NCBI GenBank assembly: GCA_039586575.1
Contig: JBDHKD010000017.1
Location: 17,597-81,596, forward strand
Length of the DNA stretch: 64,000 bases
Source of the DNA: G020344215 sp039586575
Lineage (GTDB): Bacteria; Gemmatimonadota; Gemmatimonadetes; Palauibacterales; KS3-K002
Reading direction: 5' to 3'
Shown: piece after piece, positions 8,701 to 15,985 of the stretch
How positions within the stretch are numbered: position 1 is the stretch's first letter
How the letters are laid out: every line of letters begins with the position of its first letter
The notes under the pieces: generated by a model
The model's database searches: none
Seen by the model: only the letters and a program-made list of their open reading frames with translations
What the model was told of the DNA's origin: nothing
Made by a program: the position numbers and the translations under genes

Positions 8701-9176
8701 ACAGAGTTCGGGCCGGTACCGAGAACGTCCCCGGGATCGTCGGCTTCGGCAAAGCCTGCGAGCTGGCCGTGCGCCGGCTGAACCAAGGGGAGATGGAGCG
8801 GGTGCGCGGGCTTCGCGACAAGCTGGAGGCGGGGATCCGCGAGCTCGTTCCCGGGGCGAAGCTGAACGGTCACCCGACGGAGCGGCTGCCCAACACGCTC
8901 AACATGACGCTCCCGGAGATGCGCGGCGAGTCGCTGGTCTTCTTTCTCGACCGGCACGGTGTGTTCTTCTCGTCCGGCTCCGCCTGCAGGTCGGGTAACC
9001 CCGACCCGTCGCACGTGCTCGTGGCTATGGGCCTCAGCGACGAGGATGCCCACTGCACCATCCGTATGACGCTGGGCGTGGGCACCACGGGGGAAGACAT
9101 CGACTATGTCGTCGAGCACCTGGGCGAAGTGATCGGCGACCGGCAGAGCAGCGTGCGGTTTGTCGGCTGCAGGTAG
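5751..9176 (+). CDS. Molybdopterin oxidoreductase-cysteine desulfurase fusion, probable ergothioneine synthase
   Basis: This 1141-residue protein joins two families. Residues about 20-735 are a molybdopterin oxidoreductase of the DMSO-reductase type: a [4Fe-4S] motif of C24, C27, C31 and C56, a likely metal ligand Cys161 in GALCYVS, and a C-terminal dinucleotide-binding domain. Residues about 755-1130 are an IscS/NifS-type cysteine desulfurase: YLDHNATT, PLP lysine K955 in SSHKIHG, and the persulfide cysteine C1079 in SSGSACRSG. The same architecture is known as the metallopterin-dependent ergothioneine synthase of Caldithrix abyssi, where the desulfurase supplies sulfur and the metal site replaces the hercynine C-H bond with C-S. 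Overlap with egtD supports that role. An alternative ATG at 5766 would remove five residues. No frameshift separates the two parts. Confidence 0.88.
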   Translation: MYEATMSRRDAAASPHIEEKNGLCGICPAGCWVTITLEHGQMKSVRPQDHPLGMICTNGFHSAEIVHDPDRLGYPLRRVGPKGTYEFERISWDDAFEIIVDKLQSLKAAYGPESAAIYTGRGSFELALCDVFQPAGVAISSASSVLFPFGSPNTLGVGALCYVSFAMIAPHVTFGEYYQTTDHDIENAELIVIWGANPATDSPPLAHEQIKRAVLRGAQVICIDPQRNHTAREVGAEWIPIRPGTDGALALGMINALIEEELFDEDFAHNWTVGFEALKSYVQHFRPEVVEDITGVSAEKVVDLGRRIARARGACPIMYTGLEYSDSGVQAIRAVFTLWALAGQLDVPGGLTIRMRENQFPVNRAGLIPNPDPKKALGRDRFPVYSTYRGESHAIALPDSVLKGEPYRIRALTILGGSIITAWPNPAIWRETLGALDFLVSINRHHTADSAYADIVLPATTMYEITSYMTYGPIFKIREKVIDPVGEARNDYLILTELAERLGYGAAYPRSEEDLLRYVLDGSGFTLEEIRAAGGEVQIPTVMMSYKKWEKGMLREDGRPGFRTPSGKFEIASTILEENGYDALPVYTEPGEGPLAQPALAERYPLVFNSGTRIFADFRSQHHGVPGLSRRAPVPQVTMNIRDAEQRGIKNGDWVWVVSPRGRVRYQARVTAEIVEGAIDANMGGGGPLGPEEWQDCNVNDLTDLSRYDPISGFPVYKALLCDVVKAEGSSGGRLTTESESEAVVELSRPARPQRQVYLDHNATTAVDPEVLEVMLPFLRNAYGNPSSIHSRGTEARDAVESARRVIAQALNCTARRVVFTGGGSESDNLAIKGVAFAKRNAGNHIITSTVEHPAVLKTCESLQTFGFDITYLEVDAAGMVDPAALAEAITDRTVLASVMMANSEVGTVNPILELARAAGHRGVLFHTDAVQGLGKLPIDVEELGVDLLSISSHKIHGPKGVGALYVRQGVELSPLVHGGGQEHRVRAGTENVPGIVGFGKACELAVRRLNQGEMERVRGLRDKLEAGIRELVPGAKLNGHPTERLPNTLNMTLPEMRGESLVFFLDRHGVFFSSGSACRSGNPDPSHVLVAMGLSDEDAHCTIRMTLGVGTTGEDIDYVVEHLGEVIGDRQSSVRFVGCR

Positions 9177-9234
9177 ACGGATTGATCGGATCCCGCCTCG
9201 ACTGACGGAGTCGCACAACCAGGAGCTCGCCAGC

Positions 9235-9372
9235 ATGAACGCTCAGCACCACATCGCCCGGCGCGCTCAGATCGTTTGCCTCGCCCTACTGCTTGCCCCG
9301 CCCACTCGCTGCCGAGCCTGGACCTTCTGGTCGGCGAGTGGAAGCGGCGGATCGGGGTGGCGACTAGGCTAG
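9235..9372 (+). pseudogene. Decayed start of a small secreted protein (DUF1579-like remnant)
   Basis: An ATG at 9235 follows a good AGGAG box nine bases upstream and opens a signal-peptide-like stretch (MNAQHHIARRAQIVCLALLL). The frame then turns into Gly/Ser-rich noise and stops at 9372. In another frame of the same bases one reads PSLDLLVGEWKRRIG, which resembles the opening of secreted DUF1579-type proteins (a conserved LxxLxGEW). One indel near 9315 would join the two. The remainder is missing, because the convergent homocysteine methyltransferase gene begins there. I infer a broken, truncated gene. The alternative is chance resemblance of a short stretch. Confidence 0.33.
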
Positions 9373-11231
9373 CGCGCGCCCCCCAGCGCCTCGAATACCC
9401 GCAGCGCGAAATCGACCTTACCGAACGGGGCACTCACCTGTACACCCTGCACGTGCGGTTCTAGTGCTACCACCATCTCGCGAGCGATAGCCAGCCCTTC
9501 CCCCATCGCGGCCTCTTTCCCCCGCTCCGAAGCGACGTGCATGCGCTCGAGGACCGGGGCGGGGACGACGACGCCGGGCACCTCGTTGGCCATGAACTCG
9601 GCATTCCGGTGTGAGACGAGCGGCCAGATCGCGGCGATCACCGGAATACGGACGTGAGCGATCTTGTCGAAAAACTCGAGGAAGCGCTCGACGTCGAAGA
9701 TCGGCTGTGTGACGGCGAACTGCGCGCCGGCGTCGACCTTCCACTCGAAGTGGTGGATCTCGTACTCGGGATCGACGGATGCGTGATTGACGCCCACACC
9801 GTGGAAGAAGCTGGTCGCCGACCCGAGTGGGTTGTCGCTGGGGTCGAGCCCCTCGTTTAGCTTGCGGACCAGGTTGGTGAGACCCACCGAGTCGATGTCG
9901 AACACGGCGGTCGCGTCGGGATACGGCCCCATCCTCGGCGGATCGCCGGTGATGATGAGCAGGTTCCGCAGTCCCATAGCGTGAGCGCCCAGCAGATCGC
10001 TCATCATCCCCAGCAGGTTGCGATCGCGACAGGTGTAATGCGGGATGGTCTCCAGGCCCACCTCTCGCTCGATGATCGCACAACTGGCCAAGACCCCCAT
10101 CCGCATCATCGCCCGTGGTCCGTCGGGAACGTTGACAGCGTCGACGCCGGCGGCCTTGAGAGCGTGCACCTTATCGACCACATCGCCGGGGTCGCTGCCC
10201 TTGGGCGGTAGGATCTCGACACTCGTCACGAGCTCGCCCGCCACCATCTTCCGACCGAGCTGCGAGCGCTGGGCCGGCGCCACCGGTACAACGCCGGGAT
10301 GCGCCTCGCGGCGCTCGACCTCGCGCACCGCCGCAGCCACGACCTCCTGGTGGCGCGGCCGCAGCGCCCGCACCTGCGCGGCCATGGCGCGAATGTGCTC
10401 CGGGGTCGTACCGCAGCACCCACCGACGAAGCGGACACCCGCCTGGATCAATCGGCGCGTGTACTTGGCGAAGTACTCGGGCGACGCCATATAGATCTTG
10501 CGACCTTCGATCTCGCGTGGCAGGCCGGCGTTCGGCATCGCCGAGAGCGGCCGACTCGTGACCTCGGCCATCTTCTGGATCGCCTTGAGGATGAGCGCCG
10601 GGCCCACGCTGCAGTTCAGACCGATGACGTCGGCCCCGACCTCGTCCAGATGATGGGCGATCCGGGCAGGATCGTAGCCGTAGGCCGTGTTGCCGTCGGG
10701 AAGGATGGTCATCTGCGCGATCACCGGCAGATCCGCGGCATCGCGGCAGCCGAGGATCGCCTGCTCGATCTCCGACAGGTCGCCGAACGTCTCGATGATG
10801 AAGACGTCAGCACCGCCTGCGGCCAAAGCCTCCGCTTGCTCCCGGAAGAAGGCCCGGGCTTCCTCTCTGGCCGTAGGGCCGTAAGGCTCGATCCGGATGC
10901 CCAGCGGCCCGATGGAGCCGGCCACATAGTACTCGTCGCCGGCTACCTGGCGGGCGATCTCTGCGCCCGCCCTGTTGATGTCGTGGACCCGATCGCCCAG
11001 GCTGTAACGGTCGAGTCGCACCCGGTTGGCACCGAAGGTGTTGGTCTCGAGGATCTCCGCTCCGGCCTCCCGATAGGCACGGTGCACTTCCCGCACCAGC
11101 TCGGGTCGCTTCAGGTTGATCTCGTCGTACGAGACGTTGATGAAAACACCGCGCTGGTACAGCTCGGTGCCCAGCGCACCATCGAACAGATGGGCGCTAC
11201 CGTTCTCGATCAGGGCTCTGAAATCGGGCAT
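9369..11231 (-). CDS. Bifunctional homocysteine S-methyltransferase / methylenetetrahydrofolate reductase
   Basis: The product is 620 residues from the ATG at 11231, which has a GGAAG box and starts MPDFRALIENG. Residues about 1-290 are a homocysteine methyltransferase of the BHMT/MetH-N type, with FDGALGTELYQRG at the start and the zinc-binding GGCCGTTPEH motif. Residues about 320-620 are a MetF-type methylenetetrahydrofolate reductase (VEILPPKGSD, DGPRAMMRM, LLIITGDPP, FAVTQPIFD). The fusion matches the YitJ-type enzymes that make methyl-folate and remethylate homocysteine in one polypeptide, so it belongs to methionine/SAM recycling. Longer frames start upstream but would translate leader sequence. 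The leader holds a terminator-like hairpin (11273-11301). The 3' end meets the decayed frame at 9235-9372. Confidence 0.9.
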   Translation of the reverse strand: MPDFRALIENGSAHLFDGALGTELYQRGVFINVSYDEINLKRPELVREVHRAYREAGAEILETNTFGANRVRLDRYSLGDRVHDINRAGAEIARQVAGDEYYVAGSIGPLGIRIEPYGPTAREEARAFFREQAEALAAGGADVFIIETFGDLSEIEQAILGCRDAADLPVIAQMTILPDGNTAYGYDPARIAHHLDEVGADVIGLNCSVGPALILKAIQKMAEVTSRPLSAMPNAGLPREIEGRKIYMASPEYFAKYTRRLIQAGVRFVGGCCGTTPEHIRAMAAQVRALRPRHQEVVAAAVREVERREAHPGVVPVAPAQRSQLGRKMVAGELVTSVEILPPKGSDPGDVVDKVHALKAAGVDAVNVPDGPRAMMRMGVLASCAIIEREVGLETIPHYTCRDRNLLGMMSDLLGAHAMGLRNLLIITGDPPRMGPYPDATAVFDIDSVGLTNLVRKLNEGLDPSDNPLGSATSFFHGVGVNHASVDPEYEIHHFEWKVDAGAQFAVTQPIFDVERFLEFFDKIAHVRIPVIAAIWPLVSHRNAEFMANEVPGVVVPAPVLERMHVASERGKEAAMGEGLAIAREMVVALEPHVQGVQVSAPFGKVDFALRVFEALGGAR

Positions 11232-11272
11232 GGCACTTCCGATCGCACGAGGTGGCCGCCGGCCAAAACAAG

Positions 11273-11301
11273 CGCGACCCGCTGGATGAGCACGGGTCGC
11301 G
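11273..11301 (-). promoter_or_regulatory. Terminator-like hairpin in the leader of the methionine-recycling gene
   Basis: A perfect 8-base stem, CGCGACCC pairing with GGGTCGCG around a 13-base loop, lies 42 bases upstream of the ATG at 11231. On the minus (sense) strand it is followed by CTTGTTTTGG, a T-rich tail like that of an intrinsic terminator. Placed in the leader of a methionine/folate gene, it could be an attenuator. I could not match the upstream bases to SAM-I, SAM-II, SAH or cobalamin riboswitch cores. Confidence 0.4.
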
Positions 11302-11467
11302 TTGAACTTCTCTTCAGAAGCCACCGCGGCTGTCGAGGAGTTCCGCGGCGCCCGGCTCTTTAGGCTTTTTTTATGGTGGTTGCAAGCGGCCACAAATCAG
11401 TCCACCATACGAGACAAAGCTACGGCTCCGGCACGCCCAGTCAAGTTGACCGTCGAGGGAAGCACTC

Positions 11468-11587
11468 ATGGGGAAAGGGGACCGAAAGTCGCGTAAGGGA
11501 AAGCTGTGGCGCGGTTCCTACGGAACCCGGCGTCTGCGTCCAGCGAAGAAGCGGAAGCGGGCCAAAGAGAAGGAGGCCCGAAGGTAG
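11468..11587 (+). CDS. Small ribosomal subunit protein bTHX
   Basis: A 39-codon gene reads MGKGDRKSRKGKLWRGSYG and continues with Arg/Lys-rich sequence ending KEKEARR. The MGKGDxKxxKGKxxxGSYGxxR pattern is characteristic of the bTHX (THX/S31-type) peptide, a very small basic protein that sits in the head of the 30S subunit in some bacterial phyla. It is shorter than usual gene-calling thresholds and easily missed. It is divergent from the homocysteine methyltransferase gene and converges on the ketoacyl synthase gene, whose stop is 9 bases away. A short GA-rich stretch (GAGGGAAG) precedes the ATG. Confidence 0.85.
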   Translation: MGKGDRKSRKGKLWRGSYGTRRLRPAKKRKRAKEKEARR

Positions 11588-11596
11588 GTCGCGGCG

Positions 11597-12865
11597 TCAA
11601 GCCGGCGCCTTCAGCACCAGCGTCGCATTGATGCCTCCAAAGCCGAACGAGTTCGAAATCACGAAGCCGACCCCGGTTGATCGACCTTCACCAGCAACGT
11701 AATCCAGATCACACTCGGGGTCCGGCTCGCTGAGATTGAGGGTCGGTGGCAGCCAGCTGCGCTCGATCGTCAGCGCCGAGATCGCCGCCTCGATGGCGCC
11801 CGACGCGCCGAGCGGGTGGCCGTAGTAGCCCTTCGTGCCACTCACCGGCACGCGATACGCTCGTTCGCCGAGCGCAGTCTTGATCGCTTTCGTCTCTACC
11901 GGATCGTTGAGCCGAGTGGAAGAGGCGTGTGCGTTCACGTACTCCACCTCGTCGGGCACGGCGCCGGCATCCGATAGCGCGAGCGCGATGGCGCGAGCCG
12001 ACTGCACGCCATCGGGGCGCGGCGCCGTCATGTGATAACCATCGTTGGTGGTACCGAACCCACAGAGCTCGGCGTAGATCTTCGCGTCGCGACGCACGGC
12101 GTGTCCCCACTCCTCGAGCACGAGCACCGCGGCACCCTCACCCATGACGAACCCGTCGCGTTCCCGGTCGAACGGTCGGCTGGCGGTGGCAGGATCGTCG
12201 TTCCGCTTGGACATGGCACGAATCAGCGCGAAGGCCCCGTAAGAGAGCGGCGAAAGCGGACACTCGGCGCCGCCGGCCAACGCGACATCCGACTCCCCCT
12301 CTCGGATCAGGCGATACGCGTGGCCGATCGCGATGGCGCCGGAGGCACAGCTCATTCCGTTAGTCGAGTTCGGGCCGGTAAAACCGAACTCGATGGCGAT
12401 GTTGCAGCTCGCCGCACCGGCGAACACGGTGAGGGCGAGCAAGGGATCCACCCCGCTCGGCCCTTGTGACACGTAAGCCTGATGTTGCCGCTCCGCGTAG
12501 GCGACGCCTCCCAGCGCCGAGCCCATCTGCACGGCGACGCGGTCGGCCGCCAGGCGGTTCGGGTCGAGCCCGGCATCGCCGAGCGCCATGCGCGCCGCCG
12601 CGACGCTGAACTGGCCGAAGCGGTCGAGGCGCTTCGCCCGCTTGCCGTCCATGTGGTCGGCCGGCTCGAACCCGTCCACCTCAGCCGCCATGTGGCTGCG
12701 AAACGGCGCTGGATCGAACTGGGTAACACGGCGAACCGCGGAACGGCGTTGCTCGAGGCCGGTCCATAGTCCTTCGGCCCCTGTACCGGTGGGCGTGATG
12801 CAACCGATACCGGTCACGGCGACGCGACGCCGCCCGTCGCCTTTACTGCTCCTCGTTACGATCAC
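11597..12865 (-). CDS. Beta-ketoacyl-ACP synthase II family protein (KAS II/FabF-like)
   Basis: The 422-residue condensing enzyme has the Cys-His-His triad: C173 in GMSCASGA, H313 in VNAHASST and H350 in GTKGYYGHPLGAS. Such enzymes add malonyl-ACP units to an acyl chain. It starts at a GTG that shares the bases GTGA with the stop of the SRPBCC gene, with GGAGG five bases upstream. It is the last gene of a four-gene coupled operon (methyltransferase, FAD oxidoreductase, SRPBCC, synthase) with no other fatty-acid genes, so a dedicated polyketide or special-lipid role is more likely than housekeeping FabF. There is no chain-length-factor partner and no acyl carrier protein in view. Confidence 0.88.
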   Translation of the reverse strand: MIVTRSSKGDGRRRVAVTGIGCITPTGTGAEGLWTGLEQRRSAVRRVTQFDPAPFRSHMAAEVDGFEPADHMDGKRAKRLDRFGQFSVAAARMALGDAGLDPNRLAADRVAVQMGSALGGVAYAERQHQAYVSQGPSGVDPLLALTVFAGAASCNIAIEFGFTGPNSTNGMSCASGAIAIGHAYRLIREGESDVALAGGAECPLSPLSYGAFALIRAMSKRNDDPATASRPFDRERDGFVMGEGAAVLVLEEWGHAVRRDAKIYAELCGFGTTNDGYHMTAPRPDGVQSARAIALALSDAGAVPDEVEYVNAHASSTRLNDPVETKAIKTALGERAYRVPVSGTKGYYGHPLGASGAIEAAISALTIERSWLPPTLNLSEPDPECDLDYVAGEGRSTGVGFVISNSFGFGGINATLVLKAPA

Positions 12866-13323
12866 TTAGCCTCCACTGCTCTCTTGACACCGTCCAGCGT
12901 CATCCCCGCGACGTGATGGATGAAAATCGGGCCGATGACTCGCTTCGCCGCGAACCTGCCGACCAGCGGCCAGCCGGGACCGCGCGGCCAATCATGAACG
13001 ATTTCCACACGGGTGGCGTCGCCGGCTGCATGGAAGCGCCACTCGACTGCCATGCCCTTGGTGATGCCTTTTACATGTCGGTAGCGAACGATGGGCACCG
13101 ACTCGTCGACCGACATCTCGCTCACCCACCATACGGGGTAGCCGGCGCGACCGAACATGCGGCGCGCTGCCATCTCGACGAGTCCGCGGCCGAACCCGTC
13201 GCGACGCTGGAAGCGAACCCAGCGATAATGGGACAGGATTTCCGGCCAGCGCTCGACGTCGGCAGCGACCTCAAAGCAACGGGCCGGCGATGCCTCCATC
13301 ACGACCTCGTTGTGCGTGATCAT
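12862..13323 (-). CDS. SRPBCC-fold cyclase/lipid-binding-like protein
   Basis: The product is 153 residues from the ATG at 13323, which shares ATGA with the upstream FAD gene and has an AAAGGCGAG box. ASPARCFEVAADVERWPEILSHY is typical of the N-terminus of the START/polyketide cyclase (Coq10, aromatase) branch of SRPBCC proteins, which bind hydrophobic ligands in a deep cavity. A basic C-terminal stretch follows. It lies between the FAD oxidoreductase and the ketoacyl synthase in a coupled operon, so it may shape, cyclise or carry the product of the synthase. No catalytic residues can be named from sequence alone. Confidence 0.78.
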   Translation of the reverse strand: MITHNEVVMEASPARCFEVAADVERWPEILSHYRWVRFQRRDGFGRGLVEMAARRMFGRAGYPVWWVSEMSVDESVPIVRYRHVKGITKGMAVEWRFHAAGDATRVEIVHDWPRGPGWPLVGRFAAKRVIGPIFIHHVAGMTLDGVKRAVEAK

Positions 13324-14540
13324 TCTATCTCGCCTTTCATACCGAGTGCCGCACGCAGCCACAGCGTGGGATCGAGCAACGCCGCCGGGTGAGTCAGATC
13401 GCCCGTGGCGCGCAGCAGGCGGTCCGCCGCCCGGCCCTCCCCGGCCGCCAGCAGGTCGGCGAAGCTCGACATGACCGACCGCCGGCTCACCGCCGCCTCG
13501 ATCGCCTTCTGCAGCCAGCGTTTGGGAGCGAACTCGAGCCGCAGGCGACGGGCGTAGCGCCGCAGCACCGCCCGCTCGCGGCTCGGGTCGTCAAGCACCT
13601 CATCGACCGCAGCCGCCGCGAGCCGCGCGCTACGCAACGCCTGGTAGATCCCCTGGCCGGTGAACGGGTCGTAGTAGCCCGCGGCGTCGCCAACCAGCAG
13701 CGCACCTGGCACCCACGGTCGGCGGACCGGCCAATCGAAGGGGCCGGTCACCATGACGGCCGTCTCCAATCCGAGCTCTAGCACGCGAACCCATACATCC
13801 GGGAAGTGCGTGAGCGCGGTCAACAGGAACTCGCTGGGCGCACCGGCGATCGCTGGCGATTCGTGCTGGCCGACCACCAGGGTGATGTTGGCGCCACCGG
13901 GCACCGGTGCATAGCCGCACACCCGACCGTCACGGACCCTGAGCTCACCGAACCGTTGATCGCCGTTGCCATGGGCGAGGTGTCCTACCAGAGCGATCTT
14001 ACGCAGCCGGGGCGGCCGGCGGCTGAGCCCGAGTCGACGCTGCACCACCGAGCGAATTCCGTCGGCCCCGACCACGAACGGCGCCCGGATCTCGCCGAGC
14101 GACGTACGATCCCGAACCGCGAGCCCCTCGACCCGCCGATCCCCCTCGAGCACCCCGGTCACGCGAGAACCAAAGCGAACACGGACGCCCCCTCCGCGTG
14201 CCTCGTCCAGCAGCGCAGCGTCGAGCTCCCGACGACGTATGGCCCAGCCTTCGCGGTCTGACCCGAAGATACCGCGGAAGGCATGACCGGTCGGCGCCTC
14301 GACCCGCCAGCCGCGCAGCGGCCGCGGTGCCAGCCGCTCTCTCAGACGGTCGGCGAGCCCCAGACGGCCTAGCTCTGCCACGGCGCCCGGGTTCACGCAG
14401 TCACCGCACGGTTTGTCTCGTGGAAAGCGCGCACGCTCGAGGATCAGCACGTCACGCCCACGCCGGGCCAGCTCGAGCCCCAGCACCGAGCCGGCCGGGC
14501 CGGCGCCCACGATCAGGACCTCTGCTTCATAGCTCGTCAC
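13320..14540 (-). CDS. FAD-dependent oxidoreductase, geranylgeranyl-reductase/halogenase-like
   Basis: I start the product at the GTG at 14540, which shares GTGA with the upstream methyltransferase stop and has GGAG about ten bases upstream; this gives about 406 residues. The Rossmann motif VLIVGAGPAGSVLGLELARR lies at the N-terminus. It is followed by RFPRDKPCGDCVNPGAV, typical of the geranylgeranyl reductase and flavin-dependent monooxygenase/halogenase superfamily, and by the second FAD motif LLVGDAAGYYDPFTGQGI. No membrane segment is obvious. The context (methyltransferase upstream, cyclase-like and ketoacyl synthase downstream) suggests oxidation or reduction of a polyketide or isoprenoid-like intermediate. 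The halogenase WxWxIP motif is not seen, so a hydroxylase or reductase is more likely. Confidence 0.83.
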   Translation of the reverse strand: MTSYEAEVLIVGAGPAGSVLGLELARRGRDVLILERARFPRDKPCGDCVNPGAVAELGRLGLADRLRERLAPRPLRGWRVEAPTGHAFRGIFGSDREGWAIRRRELDAALLDEARGGGVRVRFGSRVTGVLEGDRRVEGLAVRDRTSLGEIRAPFVVGADGIRSVVQRRLGLSRRPPRLRKIALVGHLAHGNGDQRFGELRVRDGRVCGYAPVPGGANITLVVGQHESPAIAGAPSEFLLTALTHFPDVWVRVLELGLETAVMVTGPFDWPVRRPWVPGALLVGDAAGYYDPFTGQGIYQALRSARLAAAAVDEVLDDPSRERAVLRRYARRLRLEFAPKRWLQKAIEAAVSRRSVMSSFADLLAAGEGRAADRLLRATGDLTHPAALLDPTLWLRAALGMKGEIE

Positions 14541-15244
14541 CGCTGACGACTCCAGCGCAGCGCCCAACGGAACCATAGTTGGGGCCCGATGCGCGCCGCC
14601 AAGCCGGCGCGCTCCGCAAGTTCCCGCACTTCGGCTATCGTGAACGCGGCACGCATCGATGCCGGCGCATCGTGGTGCGTGTAGTCGTGCCCGCGCCAGA
14701 CCGTGTTTGCCAGTGTCCACGCCGCGAGGTAGCCCGCCCGGCCACGGCGCAGGTCCGTCACTACGATGCCGATACGGCTGACCCTGGCCATCTCGCGCAA
14801 CACGCGAGCCGCGTCATCCTCCTCCATGTGGTGTAGGAAGGTACTGCTAATCGAAACGTCCACCGAGCGATCGCCAAACGGAAGCGACCGAGCATCAGCA
14901 CGCACGACCTGAACGCGCCCGCCCTCGACCCACTCGGCCAGCCGGGTTGCGGCGATGTTCGCCGTCGCCCGGCCGGAGTCGAGGGCCCAACCGTCGCAAC
15001 CGATCCCCCGGCGGCCACACCATCGTTCGACCGCCGCCAGGATGTCACCGCCGCCAGCGCCCACATCGAGTACGCTCAGCCGCCGAGCGCGCTGATCACC
15101 GATCAGACGATGCAGCTGGCGAACGATTCCGGCGGCGACTCCCAAGTAGCGGTTCATCCACGCCAGGTCGCTCAGGCTCTCCGACAGAAGCTCCGGGTCG
15201 GCCGCAGGCCGGTCCACTCGCTCAGGTGCCAGGGCTCTATGCAT
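14537..15244 (-). CDS. Class I SAM-dependent methyltransferase
   Basis: The product is about 235 residues. The ATG at 15244 is chosen because a full GGAGG box lies at 15248-15252. Motif I is LDVGAGGGDIL, followed by an acidic residue after the second strand, RADARSLPFGD (motif II region) and ISSTFLHHMEEDD (post-motif). This is the Methyltransf_11/25-like fold that acts on small molecules. It is the first gene of the coupled operon ending with the ketoacyl synthase, and is divergent from an ICMT-like membrane methyltransferase 61 bases away, so both may share a control region. The substrate is unknown; O- or C-methylation of a polyketide or resorcinol-like lipid is a guess. Confidence 0.85.
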   Translation of the reverse strand: MHRALAPERVDRPAADPELLSESLSDLAWMNRYLGVAAGIVRQLHRLIGDQRARRLSVLDVGAGGGDILAAVERWCGRRGIGCDGWALDSGRATANIAATRLAEWVEGGRVQVVRADARSLPFGDRSVDVSISSTFLHHMEEDDAARVLREMARVSRIGIVVTDLRRGRAGYLAAWTLANTVWRGHDYTHHDAPASMRAAFTIAEVRELAERAGLAARIGPQLWFRWALRWSRQR

Positions 15245-15305
15245 TGGCCTCCAACATTGCGCCGCCGACCTTGGTCGAGCCAGCTTGAGATACCCGAGAC
15301 TCGCC

Positions 15306-15923
15306 ATGCTGATTGACGAACCGACGCTCAGAATCGTCCTGACCCTGCTATTCGTCCTCGACTACGGTGTCCAGACGTACTTCCGACGCCGGGCGAGGTT
15401 GCGGCGGCGCCAGCTGCCCGAACTCCTACGCGGCCTCTGCGTTCCCGAGCAGCTCTTCACCTTCCTGATGTACTGCGGCCTGGCCACCTACCTCGTGCAC
15501 CCCGCCTGGATGACCTGGTCCCAGCTCCCACTTCCCGACACTGCGCGCGCGCTCGGTATAGTACCGGCCGCCCTGGGACTGGCCGGACTCACCTGGGCGT
15601 TCCGCCACCTGGGTGCCAACCTCGCGGCCGGTTTGGGGACGGGCACGGGACACTCTCTTGTAACAACCGGGCCCTACCGCTGGATCCGACACCCGCTCTA
15701 CAGCGCCTGGTCCGTGCTACTTCTGGGCTACAGCGTTATAACGGCCAGCCTGTTCGTCGCTCTCTGCGGCCTCGCCGCCCTGACTGCCGTCGTCCGCAGG
15801 ACGCCGATCGAAGAGCGTGCACTGCTGAGCCGCTTTGGAGGCGAGTACCGGAAGTACGCGGCACGAACGGGGCGCTTCGTGCCCAGACCGCGGAGGTCCT
15901 GCGGTACGACGCGTGTGCCTTGA
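15306..15923 (+). CDS. Isoprenylcysteine carboxyl methyltransferase-like membrane methyltransferase
   Basis: The product is about 205 residues from the ATG at 15306 (an upstream TTG at 15285 is possible). At least four hydrophobic segments are visible, and the C-terminal half has the ICMT/PEMT signature GPYRWIRHPLY, then EERALLSRFGGEYRKYAARTG and a closing RFVP. Such bacterial enzymes methylate lipids or polyketides in the membrane; one is the partner of a type III polyketide synthase in Bacillus. Here it is divergent from a coupled operon with a ketoacyl synthase, which supports a shared pathway, but no type III synthase is in the window. Confidence 0.8.
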   Translation: MLIDEPTLRIVLTLLFVLDYGVQTYFRRRARLRRRQLPELLRGLCVPEQLFTFLMYCGLATYLVHPAWMTWSQLPLPDTARALGIVPAALGLAGLTWAFRHLGANLAAGLGTGTGHSLVTTGPYRWIRHPLYSAWSVLLLGYSVITASLFVALCGLAALTAVVRRTPIEERALLSRFGGEYRKYAARTGRFVPRPRRSCGTTRVP

Positions 15924-15950
15924 TGTTGCAAAGGCGTTTCGTTGCAGACA

Positions 15951-15965
15951 CGCTCGCTACGAGCG
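15951..15965. terminator. Short hairpin between convergent genes
   Basis: CGCTCG, CTA, CGAGCG forms a 6-base stem with a three-base loop, 28 bases past the ICMT-like stop and 21 bases before the end of the convergent TPR gene. There is no T-run, so a terminator role is only suggested by position. Confidence 0.25.
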
Positions 15966-15985
15966 AGAAGGTTACGACGACCAGG

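Noticed and set aside
10171..10438. Minus-strand frames inside the homocysteine methyltransferase gene
   Set aside because: Alternative-frame shadows without domains.
11281..11301. GCTCATCCAGCGGG looks like the start of a SAM-I riboswitch (minus strand, CTCATCCAGxG)
   Set aside because: The following GAGGGA and the conserved core helices are absent; the bases form a simple hairpin.
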